DNA from: Brevipalpus yothersi
Taxonomy: Eukaryota; Arthropoda; Arachnida; Trombidiformes; Tenuipalpidae
Direction: 5' to 3'
Assembly: GCA_003956705.1 (NCBI GenBank)
Contig: QZCP01000269.1
Coordinates: 49,654 to 63,112, forward strand
DNA length: 13,459 nt
The notes below the pieces were generated by a model, which worked only from the letters and a program-made list of their open reading frames with translations, was not told where the DNA came from and did no database searches. Below are positions 1 to 7,908 of the stretch, in pieces. Within the stretch, counting starts at the first letter, position 1; each line of letters opens with the position of its first letter. The translations under genes and the position numbers were made by a program.

Positions 1-19
1 GAGAGAGAGAGAGAGAGAG
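1..19. repeat. (GA)n microsatellite at the window's left edge
   Basis: Perfect GA dinucleotides from the first base, so the tract probably continues beyond the window. Confidence 0.95.
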
Positions 20-59
20 TATGTCAAAAAGCTCATGAAAATTTGCTTCCTCCTAAACA

Positions 60-63
<4 letters not shown>

Positions 64-121
<58 letters not shown>
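64..121. repeat. (CT)n microsatellite
   Basis: About 29 uninterrupted CT units. The Leu-Ser repeat peptide read from it in one frame is an artefact of the repeat. Confidence 0.97.
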
Positions 122-122
<1 letters not shown>

Positions 123-224
123 CTATATTTATTGGGTCAGGGATGATAGCGTTACGCTGCCGATCATGTGCACCTAAAATGCTCCGGATGATGAGAATGA
201 TAACGGTAAACAGAACAAGACAAA

Positions 225-242
225 CACACACACACACACACA
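225..242. repeat. (CA)n microsatellite
   Basis: Nine CA units. Shorter CA/TG runs also occur near 3184-3195, 9128-9150 and 11928-11951. Confidence 0.9.
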
Positions 243-460
243 TAAACACTTATACACTGATGAATGAAACAGAATTGAAGCGGAGAGAAAGTTTGCCCCA
301 TAATCGGAGATTGTTCATTTTGGAGCATACGATAGGTATTCGATTTCGATACATTTAACATCATCATCAGTATGAAAATATTCCAATTGGCATGAAGACA
401 GAGAGTACATGCATACCTTAATGTGTATCATTTCCATGCATCACATGCTCTTTTTTCTGA

Positions 461-483
461 TCTCTCTCTCTCTCTCTCTCTCT
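461..483. repeat. (CT)n microsatellite
   Basis: About 11 perfect CT units. Imperfect CT-rich stretches follow at about 819-852 and 926-943. Confidence 0.93.
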
Positions 484-1202
484 TGCATTTTTTCCAACTA
501 AAAGTGACTCTAAGTTTATATACATGTATACAAATACACATACACATAAACATACTTGACCTCTCCCCCCCTAATGCTCATTACATTTGCTTCACATGAT
601 GAAAGAAGTATGTCTCGTCCATCCAACGGTATCATATATCTTTTTTGACTGACCAATGACCTCCGGGCTATGCCAATATACATACATACGTATACCGTCT
701 TCCTGTATTTACAGTCATGAGGGTGCATTAATGAATTGAAGGCATGATGACACCAGGTAAAGGTAATCAAAACATTCCAGGCATGCAAGGATAAAAATGA
801 ATTACAATAACTGCCACTCTCTCCCCCCTCTCTCTTTCTCTCTCTTCTCTCCTTCATACCGATTTTGAGTGGTAGAGATAAAATTTTCGGCAATACCACA
901 CAATATTTACCTGGGAAAACCTTGTCTCTTTCTCTCTCTTTCTTATACTGCTCAATTGTGACATCTTTTTTCTACTTTCTTTCAACAGGTAGTTAAGCTT
1001 CTCTCTCTCTCTCCTTTTTTAATAAAATGGACTCACTTTGCTTGTGGCATAAGAGGGAGAGAAAGAGAAAGAGAAAGATGAGGGGGAAAAAGAGATAAAA
1101 TGATGGCTCATCAGGTAGTCTTAATTGCCGCATCACCGTCAGCAATGAGAGGTGGGAAGAATTTGCCCTCAAGCTATTTGAGCTCTCTTAAGTCTGTGAT
1201 AG

Positions 1203-1443
1203 ATGATCATAGCACTGATAGTTGAGTGCAAATGAGTATGTGTAAGAGAGAGTATGAATAGGTATGCAGTTGAAAAGCTATTCGTTTCACGTTCACAATT
1301 GCTTGTTCATCTCGTTTTTGGGAATCCTGTCCACTGTCGGTGCAAGCATCGTTCTTCACGTACTTATTGGCCTCCTCATCCACTTGCTCATCTGTTTACC
1401 TGTCGCATCTTCTTTCTCGCCTCCTTCAAGGGGAGGCTGGAGG
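1203..1443. other. Open stretch on both strands; possible exon of unknown gene
   Basis: The + strand from the ATG at 1264 reads a hydrophobic peptide (GILSTVGASIVLHV, then further Leu/Ile-rich residues) that runs into a GA repeat. The minus strand reads an acidic, charged stretch (VDEEANKYVKNDACTDSG and onward) that ends in TGA. On the minus strand, CT-rich sequence ending in CTCCTCCAG at about 1437 resembles a 3' splice site, and ACAG|GTAAAC at about 1401-1404 resembles a donor. These signals do not combine into a convincing exon. The local base composition is less AT-rich than its surroundings. No family is recognised. Confidence 0.15.
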
Positions 1444-1452
1444 AGAAAGAGA

Positions 1453-1455
<3 letters not shown>

Positions 1456-1495
<40 letters not shown>
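1456..1495. repeat. (GA)n microsatellite
   Basis: Twenty GA units; the Arg-Glu repeat peptide read from it is spurious. Confidence 0.95.
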
Positions 1496-1498
<3 letters not shown>

Positions 1499-1788
1499 CC
1501 AATCTTAGAGGAAGAATTTAAGAGAGAATCCATTCGGAATTCTCTCTTTTTTCTTTTACCTTACTTTTTTCGCATGAATTTTAGGCTTATTTAGAGTGTT
1601 TTTGACTGGAATGTCTGTCTCTCTCTTTCTCACTAAGGAATAACCGAAGAATTCGCCTTCAGGGCTAAAGTATGCTTGGAATCTTCATGTGTTACTGTCC
1701 TCTGAGCAATCATTTTTCCATTCCTCCTCTCTTAACCTCATCACCTTTTGCTTACACTCGTCTGATTTTGGACGAAAAATTTCCTCTC

Positions 1789-1812
1789 CTTCTTCTTCTT
1801 CTTCTTCTTCTT
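1789..1812. repeat. (CTT)n trinucleotide repeat
   Basis: About eight CTT units in a pyrimidine-rich stretch that extends to 1820. Similar short trinucleotide runs occur at 12799-12816 (TTC) and 13152-13170 (GAA). Confidence 0.9.
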
Positions 1813-2870
1813 TTTCTTCTCATTTTTTGAGATGAAGATTTTTCATCACCCATTGACGAGCATCTTTCTCTTTGCACACACATCAAGCTTCATGATGAAG
1901 GATGCAAAAATCTTCACAGGCCATTTAACATGTCGCTTCCGAGATATGAAATTTCATCCTCTTCTTCACAATTTTTCCACATTCTTCTGTCAAATCTGTT
2001 CATATGCACACCATGAAGGAATATTTTCACACACACACGCACAGAGAGTCATGATAAATTGGAATGGCTGATGATCACTATGGCTCATATTTGATTCAAG
2101 GTGGAAATGTTCATTCTCTGAGGCTAGACAACATGTATTTCGTAATACTTTTTTGGGCAATATTTTCTCTTGCTACATATTATCCATATTTTATCACAAT
2201 ACATGTATACAGTGTGTAGAACGTTATAGTTAAACACACTTTTGTCCTCCTCTTTTACTTCCCTTTCAAAACTATTCATCAATAAAAAGTTGTATCAAAG
2301 ATGCAGCCAAAAATGAAGCTTGAATGAAATCATCGTCATAAACATGAATCAGAGAGATGAATTTTCGTAAAGTGATGCTGAGGGCGACAATTTCAATTGA
2401 TAGAAAATACATAAATTCATATGTTTCCATAGACTTTTATTTGCCCACATACTAGACGATGCCTCTAATCAGTCTGGTAGACAGAGAAAGAAAGAAAGGA
2501 AGAGAAAGAGAGAGGATTTTTCATCAGATGTTATCTGTTCTCAGCTCTTGTTCCTGAAATTTTCTTCAAATAGAGTGGAGAGAAAAGAGAAAAGTTCAAG
2601 AATTACTACAATTTATCTATCTCTCAAGTATTCATCATGTTGATTCCATAGTTTTCTTTTTTTGGCTCATTCCGATTTTAATACTGAGGCCTCAACTGAC
2701 TCGACATACGTACCTCACGTAATGAACTTTCGGGTGAAGACTTTACGACTCTATTCGGAAATTTGATCATGAGCTGATTAAAAACGAGGAGAGGGAGAGA
2801 GAGAGATACAAAATTCAGATTCAAATATTACGTAGACTTTTCGAGGCTCACTCTAATCCATCTTTGCTTA
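1813..2870. other. Non-coding stretch, no gene seen
   Basis: AT-rich DNA with short purine-rich runs (2484-2513, 2790-2805) and stops in all frames. The open frame at 1832-2071 shows no family motif. Nothing here supports a gene. Confidence 0.6.
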
Positions 2871-3384
2871 TCCTACTTTGCTTTTTGATTCAAGCCCAGA
2901 AATTAGCCTCCACTCCTCCACTACTCCCCTACACGTGCAACGCTTTTTCGGCTCAACTTGTGTATAACTGCTCCACGTGTCTATGTGTGAGTGTATGGGC
3001 TTGAGGTCACCCGAAAATTTTGTCCTCTTCCACCAGCCCTTTTGGGTTTCCATGGTCCATAGACACAGGTTTCCGGTGGAAAACATTTGACCCCAACTAC
3101 GAAGCGCCCTCTTCTTCTCTAGTGAACGGATAGAATAAAAATAAAAGTGGCCTTCTCCAGGAACCAACACAAAACTTCGACATACACACACACACGCAGA
3201 CCCTCTGCTAGACACAAAACACTTTGAAGGCATGTTCAAGGGAAGGAAAAGTAGCGAAAGAGAGAGAGAGAGAGAGACGAAATCGAAAAGTGGCCCAAAC
3301 CAGAGAAAGGAAGACGAGAGGTGCGGGACGTCCTGGGGGAGGCGGAATACTAGTAACCTTTACCCACAAAATTTTCGGCTGGGC

Positions 3385-3415
3385 TTCCAGGTGGAAAGGC
3401 CTTTTCCACCTGGAA
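3385..3415. repeat. Perfect 13-bp inverted repeat containing two E-boxes
   Basis: Arms TTCCAGGTGGAAA (3385-3397) and TTTCCACCTGGAA (3403-3415) flank a 5-nt centre, GGCCT. Each arm contains the E-box CAGGTG/CACCTG, a type bound by Snail or E2A-class factors. It may be a paired binding site or a hairpin. Confidence 0.85.
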
Positions 3416-3845
3416 TAACGTGGCAGCTGTCGGAACGTGCACACTTCGATACTCAGCAAGGCCCGCTTCTTCTTTTGCCCTTCTCGACATGGCCCGTGGC
3501 TTGGCGCGACTCCTCGCTTTCTCTGTGAATATATGTGTCTGTATATTTCTCTCTCTCTCTCTCTCTGGTTGCTTTCATCTTTTCTTTTATTATGTTTCTT
3601 TTTCGCTGTTTGACTTCTCGAGATACCAGTGAGAGAGAGACTCATCAGACAAGGATGTAAAAAAAACCTCTACAAAATTATAGCACGCGTGGATATACAC
3701 TGGGTAGCACAGAAAAAAGCCTTGAGCATTGGTCTTACAAGATGAGATGATGATTCCATTCCATAGATGATGATGTCCCTGAGGCATCAATTCACCTAGG
3801 CGTAAGCGGAAATGTGTAGCAAATTTTGCTTTTCGACTCAACGTC

Positions 3846-3864
3846 TAGCCCAGCTTCTGGGCTA
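3846..3864. repeat. Perfect 8-bp hairpin
   Basis: TAGCCCAG, loop CTT, CTGGGCTA. A compact GC-rich stem, possibly incidental. Confidence 0.75.
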
Positions 3865-4167
3865 TTGGTGTATGAACACGTGAACAGCTCTCGTGGCCAT
3901 TGCAAAAACGGAGGCTGGCCTATTCAAAGTAAGAGAAAGAGCGAGAAAAAGAGACAGCTTAGAACCACTGTACTTAACATTACTCCGGTACTTTTCATCT
4001 TATTTTCAACTTATTTGTCCAGCTTGGTCTCGGACAGACCAGTGCAGATGGTCGACCTCAGAGTAGAGGAACCCGTCCAATGGTCAAGCCAAGGAAACTG
4101 GTGTATGTGTGTGTTGTTTTGATTCTCAAAGTGGACTCAAAACACGTACATTTGAAATAAACATTCG

Positions 4168-4179
4168 CTTCGCGCGAAG
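4168..4179. repeat. 12-bp CpG palindrome CTTCGCGCGAAG
   Basis: A perfect palindrome with three CpG steps in DNA that is otherwise poor in CpG. It lies about 930 bp upstream of the peroxidase start. Its function is unknown. Confidence 0.75.
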
Positions 4180-4197
4180 ACTTTTTCGACTGGACTT

Positions 4198-4215
4198 CTC
4201 TCTCTCTCTCTCTCT
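4198..4215. repeat. (CT)n microsatellite upstream of the peroxidase gene
   Basis: About eight or nine CT units; on the other strand this is GAGAG, the core bound by GAGA-type factors in insects. A regulatory role is conjecture. Confidence 0.85.
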
Positions 4216-4934
4216 TTCTCTTTCTTTCTACATCCTAAGTCTGTCTACATTCCGTTTCTCTTGCTCATTTTTAGTGCCGTTTTAGGAACTCAACTTGAGC
4301 CGCTCACACTCCACTATTGACTATCATATTACTTCAAAACAAGCTTCTGATTTCGAATCAGTTCAATGAACTTCTCTTTTCCTCTCTCTATATATCTATC
4401 TTTTTCTTCCCTGGAATGTGGTCGATAAGTAGTGGACGAAGAGATTCCTGAAGAAAGTCCAAAATTGTCAAAGGTCATCACTGTTTATTGACTTTGACTA
4501 TTGATCTAAGCTTGCATAACGAATTCAATGTATTGAAATAGGCGCGCAAATAGACTTCATTGGCACCTGATTTGAAGAGATGATCACAAAGTTTGAGCTT
4601 TAATGAATCAGGAATCAGCTTTTTTCTCTTCCATTCACTTCAATGAAACGAATAATCTCGATTCTTAGATCGCTGAGTATAGCATTAAACGCTGCACAGA
4701 GCTCCACGTGCTTATGGCATATCTTAACGTTGAGCAAGCACTTTCAAATCTTTTCCCCAGTAACACAGAACTCATTGAAATTGGTACTGAGTTTTTAGGA
4801 CTCATTCTTGTTTGATCAAATGCTGAAAAATTTCTGAGAATAGTTCCATAACCAACGAAACTCGCATCGAATGTTTTAGATTGAAACGTTCAATGTAAAT
4901 CGTTTCTCAAAATCTATCTGAGAAAAATCACTAC
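4216..4934. other. AT-rich upstream region of the peroxidase gene, no coding seen
   Basis: No open frame of note and no microsatellite. This is the most likely place for the proximal promoter and enhancers of the peroxidase gene, or for the intron after an unseen leader exon. Confidence 0.5.
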
Positions 4935-4942
4935 TATAAATA
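4935..4942 (+). promoter_or_regulatory. Possible TATA box of the peroxidase gene
   Basis: TATAAATA lies about 170 bp before the start codon. A TCATGA stretch about 30 bp downstream (4965-4970) could hold the initiator, although it is not a clean arthropod TCAGT. This would give a 5' leader of about 137 nt. AT-rich DNA produces such matches by chance, and a further upstream untranslated exon is possible. Confidence 0.35.
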
Positions 4943-4966
4943 TTTCCAATAGAGCATCTCCCGATC

Positions 4967-5107
4967 ATGAGAGAGAAGACTTGTATCACACTTGATGATC
5001 AATATGATAAATTTCCGCCAACTAAGAGAAAAAGGCTTGAGATTCGATTAATTATCATGCCAGTGTCAACGTTGGTTCGGTCCGACAAATGCTTTGAAGG
5101 TGAATGA
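4967..5107 (+). other. Upstream ORF (46 codons) whose stop overlaps the peroxidase start codon
   Basis: An ATG at 4967 opens a frame that runs without a stop to TGA at 5105-5107. A second in-frame ATG sits at 5057. The stop shares bases with the main ATG at 5104 (ATGA overlap). The predicted peptide begins MREKTCITLDD and is basic in the middle (TKRKRLE); it resembles no family known to me. If the mRNA begins upstream of 5057, at least the shorter 16-codon form would lie in the leader and could limit translation or feed termination-reinitiation at the main start. Whether it is transcribed is unknown. Confidence 0.4.
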
Positions 5108-5120
5108 TGAAGTTCTTTAT
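5104..5120 (+). other. First coding exon (17 nt) starting the signal peptide
   Basis: This tiny exon encodes M-M-K-F-F plus two bases of an Ile codon and ends at a strong donor, GTGAGT at 5121. The acceptor is CTACTAG, ending at 5251 after a T-rich stretch. Splicing joins AT to T and gives MMKFFILVATWW, a typical signal-peptide start. The unspliced reading (frame of the ATG at 5094) gives a non-family hydrophobic peptide, so the spliced model is preferred. The exon 1 choice is inferred from splice signals and signal-peptide logic rather than homology, so it is less certain than exons 3-9. Confidence 0.75.
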
Positions 5121-7841
5121 GTGAGTAATTTTTCGAGTTTCATAACTAAATTCATGGTCATAAAATTTGATAACTTTGATAATTATTCATTGATTGTTAA
5201 CTTTTCATCTGAATTTTTTTTATTCTTATTATTGTTAAATTATGCTACTAGTTTGGTCGCTACATGGTGGACTTTAGTATCATCACCTATTGTCACCGCC
5301 ACTGCCGAAGAGGACATTCTGAAAGATGTTGCTACTGATTTAAAGAGAATTGCCTTCCCTATGAAATATCTGAATGATAGTTCATTGGAAATTGATCCCT
5401 TTTTGAACAAAGAGATATCAGCAAGTAAGAAAAGATGAAGAATTTATCGTCATGATGGAATTTTTCTCTCTTACAACTGTCCTAAAATCCATTCAATTTA
5501 TACACGATTTCAGATTCCCAAAATTCGACATTCAATGCTACCAATTTAATTCCACCGACAATCGATGGTAAGAATGAATCAACTGTCATCGCAACTGCAG
5601 ATGAAGCACCTTCTAGGAAGCGTAATTTATCCCCTGGATCAACCCCTTCAGGACCAAAGAATCATCCTAGACTGTTAACACCTCGTGTTCCATACAAGAA
5701 TCCATGGAACACATATCCCGGTCAAGGGCCACCCGATTATTCGCCCATGTATCAGGGTGATTCCAAGTATGATCTATCCAAAATTCATCTTCTCTACTTG
5801 AACAGTAAACCCTATGGACAGTGTAAAAAGCATCAAGGACGATCAGCAGGACCGATCAACATGAAACCATGGGTCAGTGAGGTTCGCTTACAATTGACTA
5901 ATCAAAAAATTAAAGAGAAAGATGCATACATTAAAGGCCATTACATACCAGCACGAAAGCCGACAGCCGATGGACGTCATCAGTTGACCGGAATTCTGCC
6001 AAGTGAGAATGATAAATTTTTTGAACAAGAAAATGCTCTATTCCTCGAAGGATTGACCATCAAGTATCAAAACAAGTAAGCTGATTTATTGTCAAACTCA
6101 TAATCATTAGCACATTCACCTGTGTCCAGCATTCATAATTATTACATGAATTATTATTATTATTATTATTATTATCATAATCATCATTTTTCTCATACTC
6201 ATTGTATTTTTTTTATTCCATTCTTTTTTCCATCTCTTCAGATTGTGTCTTCCACCATCTGAGGTTGGCAGTTATCTACCATCTATTCGAGTTCCACTTG
6301 AACTCAAAGTTCCATGCAGTACAAAGCATAACGTTAACGGTGGACATGGTACACCATGTCGTGATTCAAAGTATCGTACCATCGATGGTTCATGTAACAA
6401 TCTTCGATATCCATTTTGGGGTAAATCAAATGTTTGCCATATTCGACTACTACCGGCAGCGTATGAAGATGGTGTCAGTAAGCCACGAAAATCATCTTAC
6501 TCTGGACGAAATCCACTTCGAGAACCGAGAGATATATCCATCAATATGCTTCAAGATATGCCTAGTTCGGGCTCTTTTTACAATAGTTGGCATACTACAT
6601 GGGGCCAATACATTATACACGATATGACCTCGACACCCCAAGCGACCGCTGATCATGATGAGCTGATCAAATGTTGTCCAGATAAATCGAAAGGTCAAAC
6701 TGATTTCGATCCTGCCAAGTGTATGCCCATATTTTTGGCTCCAAATGATATTCAAGCAAATGTGCGAAAATGTATCAATTTTATACGATCAGCTCCATGT
6801 CCATTGTGCACATTGGGTGAGTTGATGATACAATCGATTGATATTCATCTTGACAGATCAAGAGAAAAGTAACATAGACATAGACATAGAGCAAAGAGAG
6901 AGAGAGAGACTGAAATTATTGTTCATGATGAAAAGTGTGTGGAAGATACAGTATTTTCCGAGAATCGTTGCGATCGTTCCGAAGCTCCCAAGACACGTCA
7001 GTTTTTGCAATCATGTATTATAATATATCAATTTTCCAATAGTCTAGGGAGTTTCCATGCACTTTGACATATAAATATGTATCACATGTGAAGCTAGCTT
7101 CTGATGCATATACTATCATTTATTTTCTCCTGCACACTGGTCACAGGTCCCAGGCAGCAAATGAATTTGGCAACATCGTTCATAGATCAGAGTCTGATGT
7201 ATGGTAACGATATGGACACACTGAATGGCCTTCGAGCGCATCATGATGGTAAGTTTTGAATTGCTGAATCACAAGGCACGAATCGATCAGAACTTTGCTC
7301 GATGCCAAAAAAGTTGGCCACAAATCGACCGCATCTCCTTGACCTCAAATTGAATCAGTAGGGCAACAAGAGAGGAGAGATAAAGAGAGAGAGAGAAGAT
7401 GAAAGAAAAAGAAAGAATCAAAATCAGCACCAATCAAGCGATTATCTATTACATGAACATTTCTCCACTCAACAGATGTTGAGAAAGAGAGAAGGCTGAG
7501 GAGAGAGAGAGGCGAAACTATCATGAAATTAATGTTCAAAAAACTATCTTTGAATGTCTTCCCTCTCTCCAACTTTATCATGTTGTTGGGAAATTTGTGT
7601 TCTAAAATTTCGATCAGAACTTGTATATTTGTACACTTATTTCATGAAACCCTATCCATCAGCGATGATACACCGATAATTGTGTGTATCGATACTTAAG
7701 CGAAATTTTTCAACCCTTTGATGCCAAAAAAATAATGGCCATAAATTGATGAGGATAAAAGTCAACAGACAAGAAACAAAAAAACATAGCAGTTCAGATC
7801 AATTCTTCCAGCCAATATACCTTGACTCTTTCACTTATTTA

Positions 7842-7908
<67 letters not shown>

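Larger units (their letters stand above)
2880..4200. other. Less AT-rich intergenic patch with several inverted repeats
   Basis: Compared with its surroundings this patch has more CpG and GC-rich words (for example at 3320-3350 and 3470-3510). It contains at least four perfect short inverted repeats (3011-3023 with 3366-3378; 3385-3415; 3846-3864; 4168-4179). Open frames on both strands are short and unlike known families. A distal regulatory region, an untranslated exon or an old non-autonomous element are all possible; the sequence does not decide between them. Confidence 0.35.

Noticed and set aside
35..358. Open frame with a long Leu-Ser repeat
   Set aside because: The repeat peptide is just (CT)n read in frame; the remainder has no family signal.
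1340..1594. Open frame with Arg-Glu repeat
   Set aside because: It is created by the (GA)n tract at 1456-1495 and has no conserved motif.
3826..4122. + frame with HCKNGGW resembling an EGF-like motif
   Set aside because: Only one Cys of the six-Cys EGF pattern is present, no neighbouring EGF exon exists, and a donor-like GTAAGA sits mid-frame.
5094..5251. ATG at 5094 with an unspliced N-terminus for the peroxidase
   Set aside because: It reads through a strong GTGAGT donor and a CTACTAG acceptor and gives a Phe/Asn-rich stretch. The spliced alternative gives a proper signal peptide from an ATG with an in-frame stop just upstream.
6492..6755. Minus-strand open frame inside the peroxidase exon 4
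   Set aside because: It is the antisense shadow of an exon with clear peroxidase motifs on the + strand.
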